Positions 9,398 to 22,898 of a stretch of 64,000 nucleotides of DNA are shown here, piece after piece. The notes beneath the pieces are model-generated. The model ran no database searches. It was given only the letters and a program-made list of their open reading frames with translations, and was not told the DNA's origin. How positions within the stretch are numbered: the stretch's first letter is position 1; every line of letters starts with the position of its first letter. The translations under genes were made by a program, and so were the position numbers. The stretch is from Daphnia pulex (Eukaryota > Arthropoda > Branchiopoda > Diplostraca > Daphniidae), in the NCBI RefSeq assembly GCF_021134715.1, contig NC_060027.1, positions 4,278,001 to 4,342,000 on the forward strand, written 5' to 3'.

Positions 9398-12300
9398 TCG
9401 GCAGTGTTAATAGGCACAGTTCAGAAATGCCACAGCATTAGTTACATTGTTATATTGTCAGTCGTCATATTTTAAACATGTAGTCTACAACTGAAGGTTT
9501 CAAATTATTTTATAAACTAATTGTAACATTTCCTTCTTCAACAGATTAAAAGGCAAGATCCACAAAGATATGCTACACAAAAAATTCTTGGTCGATTTGT
9601 CAGAAGCTTCATTTTTGTCACACGAAGAGGTATTTATTTAAGGTTATAATTTATTCAATTAATTGTTAAAATTATTTCAATTTCCCGAAAGATATAGTTC
9701 TAACCCATTGTTGGTCGATGGTGTGAAGCTGTAACCAATTCCGCTGCACGGCCCACCCAGAAAGCCTACCTCAGATAAATGACATGACGCTTTAGGTAAG
9801 ATCTGTCTACTTAAGTATTGTAAAAGAAGTTGTGATCAAGCTTCATCATCCTCCCCTTCTTGTATTTTGAACGAGAAAACTATCGAGCTTTGTTGATGGG
9901 TACTACTTTTAAGCGTCTTTGTTTTACCGACTATTAGAATGCTGGTTTAGGTTTAAGAGGTGCAAGGCTATTAATTAAAATACCAAAACGATATGCGTAG
10001 AAACGAAAGCTGTAAAACCCTTTAAGCGACTTTTTCTTGTGCTTTTCACTCGAGAGAATGTTACGGATGCAGAGGAAAATTTAAATAACAACTTCCCTAC
10101 ATAAAGATTAACCGTAGGTTGCTTTGAAACTTTTAATTCTTTGAGTATAGCTGCCTAAATGCAATGTTCGATTTATTGTAGGTGTTCAGTCGCCAGCTTA
10201 TAGTGCGTTTTATCAAATTTCGTCTTTTGCTTTTATGTCGATGATTTTGTTTTGGAATTATCGTAAACAGATTTTCTGGGAAAGCCGCGAAGTGGCGTAT
10301 TCGACATAGGAAATAGTTCCCCTGTTGTGATTTTTAATTCAGTGCGTAATACTAGAATAAGGGGAGTCTACCCATCTTCATTTATGTGAAGGTGATCCTA
10401 TCTTTTAATGATGATTTTAAAATGCCGAAATTTGCTGTAGGATTCCTCAAGAAGGCCGTAAACTTCAAATCGGAAAATATTTTGCGGTTAGCTCTGGGTT
10501 AGCTAGTAAATGTTGTTGAAGAAATAGCATCGCAAGCCGTGTCCATTTCTTTATCAACGTGTTGTACGCACAACAATTGTTTAAGGAAATTATCCCCCTT
10601 GGCCGGATGAAGTAAAACCCCAACTCCGCATTCCTTCGCTAACTAATATTTTTTTCTGATTGAATCACATCTATTTAATATGCTCTGCTAATAACACAAA
10701 TTTAATTTAAATTCACTGTACCTTGAAAGAGGAATAAGGGAAAGTACAGATTCGAGAGTTAACTCGCCTGCCAGCACCGTCTTGGGGTTGAAATGTTGCA
10801 CAAGTCGAGATGAAAACACTTCATGTACGATCTGCCTGGTTACGGTATTTTTCTTTCTGCAGTTTTGCCTTTGAAATGGCAAGCTGCTAGCGATGACGTC
10901 AATAAACCTTTATTTACACGCATGTTGCAGGGCCTTCGGGGCTCAGTAACAGTCGACTGAATTTCCGTTTTCTTTCAGCGTACATAAAAAAAAAAATTGC
11001 AGTCTCAGATGTGACGAAGCGTATTGTATCTTGCGTGAGAAAATCGACGTAAGGCCCCTCCTAATCAAGGTGTTCTTGCTCGTATTTACTGAAGTATTTT
11101 CTGCCTTAATATTGCTTGCCTTCCGTTTTCACTAATTTTCTGTTTCTAAGATGGGAACTCCAACAACTTCTGCGATCCTCCTAATCCTTTCCATCTACCC
11201 GACTTTGACACCGGGACCACCTATTATTGCCGACTTCTAATGGTACTTCCGGACTTCCGGTAATCCGCCACAGCTCGACCGGCTTTCAGTATTAAGCCCA
11301 CATCCGAGACTCTATACAATTGGTGATTAAATATAATTTCGCTCTACTGTAAAATAGTAATAATTGATTCTTTTGTATTCCATTTTTAGACGAATCCATC
11401 GTAAACCTGGAAACGTGCATTAGAAAACCGGGTCCGTTTTGCGCCCAACACAGATGATTCTCAGAGCGTTGCGCCTATAAACGAGAATGACAGAGACCAG
11501 GAGTCTAGGACCACCGGATAGCGGAGGCGATAACAACGAAGAAGAACGAACTCGTTATCATCTCTGGCTCTCGACAATTGTGAAAAATGTCACCCAGTTT
11601 CTTTTCCTCCGCACGGAATCCATTCTTCCAATTCAGCCAATCAATTCCGCAACATACCAACGACGACCAACAACATCAGTAGCCGGCAGTAACGTTGGAA
11701 AACTTCAAGGAAATCCACCCAGACCTGAACCTTTGGCTGTTCCCGGTTGGTAGACCACGTAATCTCCCGCCAACTTGGAGGGTTTTGCCGCGTATTGGGC
11801 ATGTCAGGAGGAAGGAACTGCTTCCGTGGTAACCGAAAAAAAAAAAAGTTATCATCAATTCTGAAAAAACCGCATATAAATTTGTTTTCTTTGTCAGAGG
11901 CACCTGGTAGAGAAATTTGGCACTACTTTATGGAATCCCATTACTTCAGTCGTCTGCTTCATTCACGCGTTGTCGTGGCTTTCAACATGGCGATTGTCCG
12001 ATTGATCATTTTTGTTCGTGTTCTTTTGTGGATCTTCAAAACAAAATGTCAAGTATCTTTTTTTTTTATTACTGCATTTCAAATTCTAACGTATAGACGC
12101 TATACTTATGTATTTCCCTAATGTGTTTCCACATGTAAGACTAGGCAAGAGTAGATTTTTCATCAATAGGGGGAGACGGTCATGCGATCACTTTGCAATT
12201 CCTTCTATATTGTTTTTGATTTCATGACATTTTTGCTTTTATTTAAAAAATGCATTTTTAAGAGTAAATTATGGGAAATGGATGAACAAATGGCATCTCC

Positions 12301-15300
12301 CTTTCAATCACTGGAAATCCAGTTCTCGTAAAGGAATGAATGTGCGTTAGATGGTTACCATGAAGCTGCAAATAATATTTGTTTCTTCTAAATCTATTCA
12401 GGCTTCCTCATTCCGATGTTGTTGTTTTGGAGTGGTGGTGTTGTGGAGATCTTGTTGCCTGATCTTGTCCTTATCATTTTGGTCACATTCTCCCAGGAGA
12501 AACTGGATGGGGAAAATGGACGGCCTAAAGAAAGCATCCAAGTGAGCCAAATAGGCATGACTCCTGATTGAAGGTCTGCAGGTCAAATTTTTTGGAATTT
12601 TATTTCTAATTGTTGATTGTGATTGAAAACTTTAACGGGTCTTTAAAAGAGAATAGATGAGTGGCAACTTTGTCCCGTTGGAGATTGGCTGGTTGCCATG
12701 ATTGAAGCCGAAGTCTAGTGGCAGTTTTTGGACGCCGCCCATGGAAAGAAGAACTCTTCCTTTACCAATTTCACGGCGCTATACTTGGGTTAAGTAAGAG
12801 TCACCCTTCAAAAAATGTAACGACTGAACTGAATGAAACCTTTTTGTAGATTTTAGCATTGCCTACATTCAAGCAGTGTCCTCAACATCGACTGCGTTGA
12901 CTGAATGGGTGTGGGTGGGTGACGGCCATGTTTTGCGGTCGAATGGCATCGTCCGTTTGTACCTGATGTCAGTGAGGTTCCACGACGAGAAAGAGACGCC
13001 GATTAAATGAGGTCAGTTGCCCTTTTTCCCTATTCGTGATCGACCTTTTTGGGTTATTGTCTGTTGGTGGCTACTTGTAACAAACGAATTCACCGTGTCG
13101 ATCCAACAGAATGTATTGGGATTTACGTGCATGTAACAGTGCTGCAAGACATATTGATTTTGCTGTGCCACCTTTAGTGTTGCTGTGTAGGAGACGGGGA
13201 CGTATTTCATCCGGAAAAGTGCACTTTTAAAAGCAATTTTAAAAGGCGGACGTTTGTTTTTTTATTTGTTTCTCAGATTATTTTCTTAAACTCGCCCGTG
13301 GTATGGAATTGGCATGGCCTCTCTCTGTTCTAATTTTTGACTCTTTATAAATGTCGTTGACTGGTGTTGGTTAATAAGATTAAGGCTTGCCCTTTTGGTA
13401 TAAGTACTCTCTCTCTCTCTAAGCTCTCTCCATAGACGTTGAATTTGCTTATCAATAGTCGTGAATGCAGATTTGAAATGATTTTGACCAGCCAAGACAT
13501 CTATCATCATGCATGTGTCTTTCAATCAACTGTGCATGAACTTAAAGTGGCAAGCAACCGTTTTAAATTTGTAATATTGCTTTTTGTTCGTTCCAGGTGC
13601 AGTCCATTGGCAATAAGGCAATAATCAACGTGGTTCCTGGGTGCCTCCCATCAAGGTCGATTGGTGCTCGTACATTCAGGATCCGGATTATCCTCATTCG
13701 CTCTGATTTGATGTTCGACTCGCTCTAGAAAAGCCTCACGTTGATTTCTCCAATTTGCATCTTCAACACGGGTGACGCAATCATTTCATTTGCAGGTTAG
13801 TTTTTCATCACATTCGCCTTTTTCTATTCCGCCCTTGCGTTTTTCTTTAAACGTTCTGCTGTCATTATTTGGCATTTGGATTTGGCAATCTGTATTTGGA
13901 ATGTACAATTTCTGGTACGTTTTACCGTGACAGAGTGCAGCATATCCAATTTGTTGGTCTAGGCTAGGCTTTTTGCATCATCCGTCTCTTTGACTCTCTG
14001 CCGTGACTTGACCGAGGTCTCTCTACTCTTAAATGTTTCCAAATAATGAAATTCCCGATTCCTTGGTTTTTCAATAGCTATTTGGTAGTTGGTCATCATG
14101 GCAGTTATGAAAGTACTCGGTTGAGACTTTTGGTTCGTCTTCACTACGTCGCTATTTCGTTCTACTGCGACACTCGCTATGTTTTTGTTTTGAATCGGGA
14201 GAGTTAACTGGAAGCAGTTATTTTTTTTTTAAAGAAGCGCTGTGTCTGATGTTGGTAATTTTTCATTTGACTGTGCATATAATAACCACAGCGGTCGTTG
14301 TAGTAGGCGAGGTGAATCAGTTTTAGTTTTCCAAATTGTGTTTTTCTTGAAAGTCAGAAAAGCAGTTTGATGGTTTTTTTTTTAACTTGATTTCACGAAT
14401 AGTTTAATTAAAAGTTTTGTTGCAATGAATTTTCCTCACAACGTTGCTTTTGGTTACAACAATTTGGTTTTGTTTTTTTAACGAGTTGCCTCTTTTATTT
14501 CAATGGCTTGATTTTATGGGAAAAGTTTATGTGCTCTTGATTCGTGAGTTAAGGAAAACAATTAAAACTTGAGTGCGCCGTTTTGAAGTGAGTGGAAAGC
14601 AATTAGAAATGAAGTTGGCAGATCGCAGAAGCATCTGTCTCGAATGGTTTAAATTTCAAAACAGATTACCGCGTAAATAAAGAAATCTCATAATACGTAA
14701 CATTTTTTTATTCTGAAAGAGTCAACTCAACACAAATACTATAATGTAGGTCAACACAATTTACCGATGAGCTTTTTGTTTCTTGCCTCGTTTTTTTCCC
14801 CTTTTTGGGTTTTGTTTGACACTGCCTTTCCGAGGGCTGTTGTGTGTCACAGGGCGACCGTCCGAATATCTCTTCATTTTTCTCGTGATGATCAAGTCGT
14901 TGACGACGGAAAGCGATTTCGGCTCTCTGTTGATTTTCTTTCATGGTTCTAATGACGACACGGCTACTTGTCGTGGTGATACATTAGGTGAATGAACGCC
15001 GATGAACGCGGCTGCTCCTGATAGTTTGTTGTAAACGACTTTCAACAAGCTGAAAACGTGTTCCTTTTCATTTCTTCCTCCATTGTAGCGTATGCCCTAA
15101 GTGAGCACACGTTCTCGATGTAGTCAGCTCAAAGACTTATTTGAGTCTTTCCTTCGACTTAATTGAGAGACGGGACGAGTTTGATTAAGTCTTGTAATTG
15201 GGGCTGGATTAAATTCGTCCAGAAAATAGGATGCCAACCGATGGAAACCGTCTGATGGAAGGTTAGACGCCATTCCGTCCGTTAAATTGATTCCAAGGTG

Positions 15301-16106
15301 CAGACGTGTAGATGGTCCAGTAATTTGATTCTTTGTTGGCCAGCATTTGCTCGACCAAACCAGTAGGCCTATTGTAGTGCAGGCATCGTGGCGAACTTGA
15401 GTTTGTGACGAAGCGAAAATATTGAATCGATTTGCGGATGATTTTCATTTTCATTTGATGTAGATGGGTGAGAAATAGTTGATTCGACGTTACCGATGTC
15501 GTTGAGAGTGCAAGTCGGTGGAAGTGAAGAAATCATTTTTGGAATTCGACAGTTCACGGTTGAGCGCACCCGGGGATCTGCCCCCCGAGGCCCTGCCCGT
15601 GCTCCTATACAATAATGTATAATACAGTAATGTATGTTTTTGGGTCCGTAGACCCCAGGCGGAAGTTAGTTCCTGTTCGAAGATGGACTGGTGGTATGTC
15701 CATCTTCTCATCCATGACGCTCTGTCGAATCCGGGCGCAGCTGCGTGATGGGTCGTCTCTCTTCGGTAACTGCTGGAAAAGCTACTGCTTCACTCTTCGC
15801 TTTCCAGCTACATCGTCGCTCATCAGTTTTGGGTACTTGAGGGAATGGAGACGGGTCGTGATCGCGGACTCATAACCATCATCCGTTTAAACCACTATCC
15901 CCGCTCAGACTAATCAACCTCTAGTATAAAGTCCATATGTTTGGTAATCAATCCACGTTATGGCGTAGCCGTAGCACGATAGCCAAATGCTACTATGTCA
16001 AAAGGCGAGCCCCCAGCTGGTCGGATTATAACCATCTCCAACCGAGCCAGGGACACTCTCCTTTCGCCATAATAGCTTTGTCTATTGGCGCACGCCATCA
16101 TCTTCA
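9398..16106. other. Spacer between duplication copies, little coding evidence
   Basis: Unique in this window. It holds short unlinked open frames only. One exon-like block at 9545-9630 (LKGKIHKDMLHKKFLVDLSE, bounded by AG and GT) lies just beyond the end of copy A and has no counterpart after copy B. A CT microsatellite lies near 13406-13420. A decayed repeat of the small gene's last exon is at 11487-11610. AT-rich non-coding sequence makes up the rest. Confidence 0.5.
11487..11610 (+). pseudogene. Decayed copy of the last exon of the small unknown gene
   Basis: The stretch with core GCGGAGGCGATAACAAC and the following TCTCTGGCTCTCGAC resembles 6195-6300 (and 23497-23602) but carries substitutions and small indels. 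It is therefore a third, much older relative of that exon. No other exons of the gene were found around it. Confidence 0.55.
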
Positions 16107-17171
16107 CTACTCGAAGAATTTGAAGTCTTCGTTGGTAACCGTAGCTCCTTCAGCCTCTAATTGAACTAGTCGATTCACGATTACTTGAACCTCTGATGCC
16201 TCATTTGGATGGTGAATGAGATCCAAGATGTCATGGACAGCATCTAGCTGGAGCTTCCAGTCTGCTGAGGAACGGGTGAAGGCCTCGTGCGCGTTGTCGT
16301 TGCGGCAGTCAAAAACGGTCTGGAGGACCTGGGCGTCGTTTCTAGAGGCCCCGCCGGGGCTGATGTAAAGCTTATTGTTCTTGATCTGGTGGAGGATGTA
16401 GTTTGTATTGGCATATAAATCCATGGTGATGTTCGGTATGTTCAATTTCAACTGAAGATAAGCCTGTATGGGTTCGGCTAAAAATTTCAGTATGACTCCA
16501 AACACTATCATGGATAGACCCATGGCTTTTTCGAAAGTAAACGCCGCTGTGAAGGTGAACGAAAATTTCACGAGGCCATCGAAACGGCCGGCCATCATTT
16601 CATTCACGATCCTCTGGATCTCTGTGGCGACGTCTGGTCGATTGATGCTGTTATTTAATAGTACCATGGCGGGTAGGTCTTTCGTCCAGGTTTTCTCGAT
16701 CTTGTTGAGGTTGATGTGGGCTGTATTATTTCTGATGTTAATCACCTTGTCAACATTGGCCTTGGACATTGCTATCGGGAGGAATCTGATAGGGCCGGCC
16801 CTGCACTTATCTTTGATTACTTTCAGTAGCACCTGCAAATCAATGTTTGTAGCGTTCGCATCCGCTTGTCCCTTGCCACACAAGAATCCATGTACACCCA
16901 AAAGCGACAAGTTTAGAATGTGCCTTTGTGTGTATGTAACTCGCAGGGTCTTGATCTTTGCCGGACCCTGGAGTGGAACGTATGGAACTTTACGTAGGGC
17001 CGCCAGCAAGCGTTGCTGGACTGTTAGGAAGGGTCGTTGTATAGGTAATATGGATCGTGGATTGACAAGTCCTTTATTCAAAACAATCCGTTTCGCTTTG
17101 ATCACACCACCATTCTTCTGAGGCGCCGGCTGGGCGTTGCTCACTGGAATTTGCTTTTGGGTCTTTCCCAT
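16107..17171 (-). CDS. Intronless protein with two tandem HEPN-like RNxxAH repeats
   Basis: A single 354-aa open frame starting at ATG 17171. Two segments align without gaps over about 50 residues, around 140-192 and 283-335. Each has R-N-x-x-A-H (R147-H152 and R290-H295), Trp 15 residues after the Arg (W162, W305), then Leu, Ala, Pro, A-x-E and an IVN triplet. RNxxAH matches the Rx4-6H catalytic motif of HEPN ribonucleases and resembles DZIP3-type HEPN domains (family knowledge). A hydrophobic segment (about 203-232) separates the halves, and the N-terminus is basic and Gln/Pro-rich. No signal peptide or kinase, NTPase or RING partner is visible in the frame. RNase activity is inferred. The lack of introns is unlike its neighbours and could reflect retroposition. 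Confidence 0.6.
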   Translation of the reverse strand: MGKTQKQIPVSNAQPAPQKNGGVIKAKRIVLNKGLVNPRSILPIQRPFLTVQQRLLAALRKVPYVPLQGPAKIKTLRVTYTQRHILNLSLLGVHGFLCGKGQADANATNIDLQVLLKVIKDKCRAGPIRFLPIAMSKANVDKVINIRNNTAHINLNKIEKTWTKDLPAMVLLNNSINRPDVATEIQRIVNEMMAGRFDGLVKFSFTFTAAFTFEKAMGLSMIVFGVILKFLAEPIQAYLQLKLNIPNITMDLYANTNYILHQIKNNKLYISPGGASRNDAQVLQTVFDCRNDNAHEAFTRSSADWKLQLDAVHDILDLIHHPNEASEVQVIVNRLVQLEAEGATVTNEDFKFFE

Positions 17172-17230
17172 TTTCTTACTTTTGTTGATTTCTCGCTAAA
17201 GTCAGAATACATGTTGCGATGATTGGTGCT

Positions 17231-17239
17231 GCTTATATC
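17231..17239 (-). promoter_or_regulatory. TATA-like box upstream of the HEPN-like gene
   Basis: GATATAAGC on the minus strand, about 60 bp upstream of the ATG at 17171. The position suits a TATA box with a 5' UTR of about 30 nt. Confidence 0.3.
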
Positions 17240-20200
17240 AACTAGCGACCCGTTTCTTTTAGCTACAAGTGCCAAACGGACCATTTCAATCCATGTAGAC
17301 ATTTTCCAGTTGGAGGAAAACGTTTCGACAATGATTGAATGGCGTCAACACATTTATACCCACATATTTCAATCAATTTCAACGAGATTGATTATGTTTA
17401 ACATTGTATTTTACGAGTTTATCGAGTCTCACACTGGCGATCCGACTCTCCGCGCCTTCCCATTGGTCGATCCGATTTTTGATCGACGCCATCGTCGCAC
17501 AGCGGCCATAATCGGTAATAGTAATTTAACGACGTATTAGAGCCTTATTAGAGCTTTGACGCCTCCGTTTAAACGTTTTTTTGTATTCATCTTCCATTGT
17601 TTATTGTTGCTTTTATTTTTCGTTTTCCTGGCGACTCGACAGAGGCAAACGCACAACAGTCAGAGCTCGTCAGCTGGGCTTTAAATCGTCTGTCGGGATC
17701 ATTAATAAATGGGCTGGATTGAGTCGAAACAAAAAAAACTAAAGAATTGCACATCTCTCCGCTGAAATCCAGCTGAAACCGATTGCAGGTGTTGTTTCGA
17801 ATTATTTTTCGGCATGTTCGTGACAGCCTCTTTGGTGGCCGTTTATTTCGACTAGCCAATTGGCACATTGCCTAATTTTGTCTTTTCTTCTCTTTCTCTT
17901 CCTCAACCACAAAACTAGTTTGTTCGTGACTCGTGATCATCTTCTTTCTAAATTCCTTTTTTCAACTTTCAAGTTGTAACTTTTTTTTTAAATAGTCGGC
18001 CGTTTCGAAGTTGAAAACATTTATCTGGCAGTAGCGCCTAGTCGAAAACAAAATGTCTGACTGTCAACGTCAAGTGTCTCCACAGTCCACACCCAACTTT
18101 ATCTGCAAAAGTGTTGATGCTCCAGTTTAAATCGACTCTGTGATGAAACTAGTTTTAGGAAAAGAAGGGCCTCTATGAAGAAGAATCAATCGGTCCAAAT
18201 CAGGTGTTGTTACCTTTGGATTTGTCTTTTTGATCAATGCTCGGCTCGAGTATGATGTGACAGTCCTAGTGGGTGTCATGCTGGCATTTTGTCATCCTTC
18301 TTCCGACTATTTATGCTATGTCTTTATCAATGTCTTTTCTTTTTCCCATCAGAGCAGCTGTTGATTATGATGCTGGCTGTCTAATTACCAAAGGAAAGCT
18401 TTGCATACTTGCATTTCACATTTTGGTTACTCCCTTACGTGTGGTGTACTTGATCTGTTAAGTATTGAAGTAATCTATCAAAATGGTAGTGCACGGTTCA
18501 CTTGAACATTCATTACAACTTTTTACACTGTCGTCCAGCACAAACTATACTACTTGATCAGTATAGTGGCTTTGGCTGGTCAAGTGGTCTGACTTGAAGG
18601 TTGCAGTCAGTCGGTTAAAAATAAGTGAATCTTGAATGAATGATCATACATTCAGTTGTTGATGCTGAAAATTTGGCTTCTGTGTTGTTCATGACTGATG
18701 CTTTCTATTTATTTTGTAGGTTAACAGCTGATTGTAGCTGATTGAATGAGGCTCAATTCCAATCGAATCATCTTTCGATTCAATCGAGGCCTGGCACGTC
18801 CCCATATTTTATCCATTCTTTTATAAACCTCTTCTTTCGCCCTTCAGTTTACTCGTCGCATTTGGGCGACCTGGACGCAACCATTCAACTCTCTTGAACA
18901 AGTGAACGTAGCCAGCCGAAATTCAGACGATCCAGGGAGATATCGTGACAATCTAGTGCCAATTGTGGCGATGTCAGTGCTCTTTTATCAAGTCTTCATT
19001 CTTTGAATGGTGATTGAACTTTAAAGCCCTATAATTTGCTTGAATAGAGAACCGTGAAAAATGTGCTCGGTCTGAATCTCGTAGACACGGAAAGCGCAAG
19101 ACTATGGCGGCTTTGCTTTGTTTCTTTCTGTTTGTGTGGTGTAAAATGGGGCATGGTTTGAAATAAGCTCATCGCACCCTACACACCCTATACAGTACGT
19201 GAGTATTATGTAGGCTGGGCTAGGTGTGCTGCGATTAAATTATCTATATAACATCATTTATTTTTCCTTCTTCATAGAACAGATCAAAAATGAAACGGAA
19301 GCAAATAAGAGAGCCGCTTGTTCGTATTTCGTAAGGGGAGAATCGCAACAGATGGACGAGTGACTGGCAACAATTTCTTCTTCTCCTCAATCTCTGGTAA
19401 ATTGCCCAGTCAGTCCTTGCTCACCTCTACTGTCGTGAATTTCACCAAAATGATTGGAAAATGAGGGGGCTCATTGAATAGGTCATTTAGACGAAACGAA
19501 GAGAGGGTGAGGTTAAAATTCAAAGTGGAAGGCTTTTCTTCAATTGTCATGGGATAATACGGTGCTTATGACCTGTTGGTGCTCATTAACCACTCGATGC
19601 GTGAGGCTCTATGGAATGACATTGATTGCTCTATTTTCATCATCGCGGTTTTTTCTCAATTCAGTTTATTCATTTAAATTTAGTTTTCAGTTCAATTAAA
19701 AATGTTTCCTCAATTCATCAAACTTGAAGCCACCTAGCGTTCAAGGTTTAAACCTTTTTTCATATCGTTATGGCATTTCTTTTTTTGCGAAAAACAATAT
19801 TGTGGTGTAGAAAGTATCGAGTGCTTTTTTAATATTGAAGAAATATTGATTATAACGTGACTGAAGGGTTAAAAACTTAAAATCAACGAATTCATTTAGT
19901 TTTTCGTCACGTGATGAGGCGCCATGCGCGTCGTCCAATAGGAAAGCTTTCATTGAATCAGCTGTTAGTTAGTGTGTAAATTTGAGAAAAGAAATGGTTT
20001 GAAGTTTGAGCACAAAGCAGTTTGTAGTTCTGAATCTCGGATTTAAAATTGAAATAATTCTCTGATTGTTACTCTAATCAACAATTCACGTCTACGTAAG
20101 AAAAAACCAAATGTGGACATTGCAACTGAACTTGAAAACTAGTATTTATCTGTCATGCTTCTGTTTTAGCCACCTATGTAGGAAGAAACCTTTCTAACTT

Positions 20201-21266
20201 AATTGATAAATTTGTTTGATGTGTCTTTATTTATCATGCATTACAGGTTGGTTTAAATCACTGCAAAAGGTTTACTTTGCTCAAAGGCAGAAGATGACCT
20301 TCCAGTTTTGCTTGAAAAACCTTTCGTTCCATGCCATTTCCTTTTGAATGGTATTTTCTCATATTTTCTGTCTATTTAAATGAAGAGTGCTGATTTTCCG
20401 TTTGAAACCATGAATCAAATTGAAGACTTGGCTCTGAAATTTATGGAATCAGGTGTCACTGTACACCATCATCTGAGAAATTTATAATGAGTATTAGATC
20501 TAACTTAAATTTTGTCAATACAGTGTTAGAAATGATTTTAAATATTTCAAGATTACCTTCAAATCATACTTCTACTCTGCCAAACTACTTCTGGACCAGT
20601 GTTTGCTGTTTGGTGAGTCAAACGCCATGACAGCTGAGAATAAGAAATATATTGACAAGTGTTTCAAGATTATATATTTATAACTAGCTAACAGTATTGT
20701 TTTATCACTACAGGTACAGAAATTTTAAGTTATGAACAAGGAGGAATCCAGTGCTTTGCTTATGAAGGAAAACCAGTCTTCTTTGCAAAGGCAAGAACAA
20801 CCAAGTATAGTGAAACTGAAGGCTCAATTTGCTGAGGTAATGTAATTTTATTTAATTCTGATTTTCATTGTTTTGATTAATGTATTTTCTGAACAGAGAT
20901 CATTTGTGAAGTGCAAAGCTGTTGATCTCCGCCAAATTCCCATAAAAAATTGCCAACATTCATCTAATATGGTTATTGTATCAGTAGCTCTTGTTCTCAT
21001 TAATTTATTCATTAACCACTTGATGAATTTTGTGTTGCATTTCCAGCAACCTCGGAACAGCTCAGATATTGTACTTGCAGTCCGAGGACTTAGACACACG
21101 TCCGACTGATTTCTTGCAGGAAACGCCAGGTACGTTTAACTATAGCTGTCGAACATTTGTTTAATTTCCTCGTCAAAGTGTGCATTTGATTTCTTATCTC
21201 ATTCCAGTTGGTTTCTGCGAATCGCCCCGTCAAGGTTTTGTGGTTCCATCACCCGTTGCATCAAAT

Positions 21267-21278
21267 GGGGGGGGGGGG
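21267..21278 (+). repeat. Poly-G run, 12 G (copy B)
   Basis: Copy B counterpart of the 15-G run at 3952-3966. Length variation between near-identical copies is as expected for a homopolymer, or for sequencing and assembly error at one. Confidence 0.95.
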
Positions 21279-21551
21279 AAAGAATTTGAAGAAAAATGAA
21301 GATGCACACGCTGCCACCGGATCGTCGGCCATCGACTATTTTGCCAGAACAGTTTAAGCTTTGTGTGAGCATCTTTTTTAAATTGACAAATTCATCGCAT
21401 TTTTTTACACGGCTCATGACAAGTTTAACAGTACCGATTAACCATCGATACACGCGTGTTTCATGTCTGGTGATGATCCGCTGAAATTTTTAAAACCTTT
21501 TCTTTTTATATTAGTAGAAGGGGACGAGTGGGTGTATGGGATAAGGCGTCA

Positions 21552-22002
21552 TTTAGGAGTAGGTGCAGTGGTGCACCTGGAGACCAGGGTTCGAACCCCC
21601 TGGCGAGCTATTGTTGGTTGGTGATACACTCGCTATGGCGCCACTGTGGCGTCACATGGACCCCGTGACTTGCTGCTGGAGAGGGAACTCGGGAGGGTTG
21701 GCTGGGGGACGGTTTTCGTCGATATTGGGATCGGTCCAATATTCCTCAGTCGGCGCAAAAGGCAAATGAAATGTGGAATAATGGGAAATTGGCGCTGTAT
21801 ATCTGGCAGAGCAAAGGGCCCTTATTTGCGCAGTCATTGGGTTAATTGCCTTGTTTCCGTCGTGTTGAATTGGGAATGTGTTGCATACAAGTGGGTGCTG
21901 GCTCTGTACGACTAGTCGAATAATCTCAGTGATCATATGCGCGTTGCTTCCGCACGAATCCAACAATGTTGTCCTTGTCATACACCGCCCGGTGTATCAT
22001 GT
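21552..22002 (+). mobile_element. tRNA-derived SINE-like element (copy B)
   Basis: Duplicate of the element at 4250-4700, with box-B at 21588-21598. It sits at the same place in both copies, so it was present before the duplication and is not an independent insertion. Confidence 0.45.
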
Positions 22003-22898
22003 GGGCAACAACTTGTGAAATGCGTGTATGTGAGGGATTATTTGTGCTAGTTTCAGATCCGTATATCCAGCCTAGAGCCGGGCAGTTGCGACCCCGGCCC
22101 CATCCACTATCATTGTTAAAATTGTTATGTCAATTATAGAATATTTGGTATCAACAAGTAGTACACACACACAGCGGCGGATGTGCTCCCTCTCCTTGCT
22201 ATTTAGTGGTCATATTTAAACTTTTTCTGTTCCTTTTCTGATTTTAAAATAATTGTATTTCATTTTTAATTTATATCAATTTAAATTTTATTTTTCCGCC
22301 TTCTAAATATAGCTCTAAATATGAGCTCTAAATATACCTGATTCCCCCAATCTCCATTCCTAACGAATTGTCTAATTTGACTAGTAACAACATTGTATCG
22401 ATATTTAGTTCTCCGTCGATTTGATAATCGATTAATAATTGGTAAACATTGAAATTTCGTCTGCTCTTTCAACAAGCGAATAAGGACTAAGAAGCAGAAG
22501 CAACAACGTCATCAAGCTGTCTTTGTCATTTCACCCGATTTGTGAGCGAGATGCAACATCTGTGAGACTGTGACAGCTAAATGGTAATATCCTCTTTGCG
22601 ATAATATGTGCAATGCGCCAGGATCTATAGCTGTTCGAGTGGGTGTCAGAAACTCAGAATGGACCTTAATTTTGAGATCATTGGCGTTTATATAAAGGGA
22701 AATGAACCACTTGTTAAAAAAGCCATCACATTCATTCTATCTGAATTGCTTTTCCCATTTTATTTCTAAACCATAGAACAGGAGGAGAAACAAAGCACCA
22801 GAAGACATTTTAGTAAGTTGTTCCCTTGAATAAACTTAAATTGTGATTTAATGATTTTACAAAATCTTTCTCTTCTCAGCTGAATTAAGTTCCTCTCA

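Noticed and set aside
11150-11340. Possible LTR fragment ending in TGGTGATTAAATATA
   Set aside because: Only one end, no matching second LTR, primer-binding site or polyprotein frame in the window.
15841-15889. Short frame reading LITIIRLNHYPRSD, reminiscent of a 2-oxoglutarate oxygenase segment
   Set aside because: Only about 15 residues match and flanking frames are closed. Not enough to call a gene fragment.
16468-17121. Long plus-strand frame (217 aa) opposite the HEPN-like gene
   Set aside because: Antisense shadow of the minus-strand coding frame, with no independent promoter, domain or codon support.
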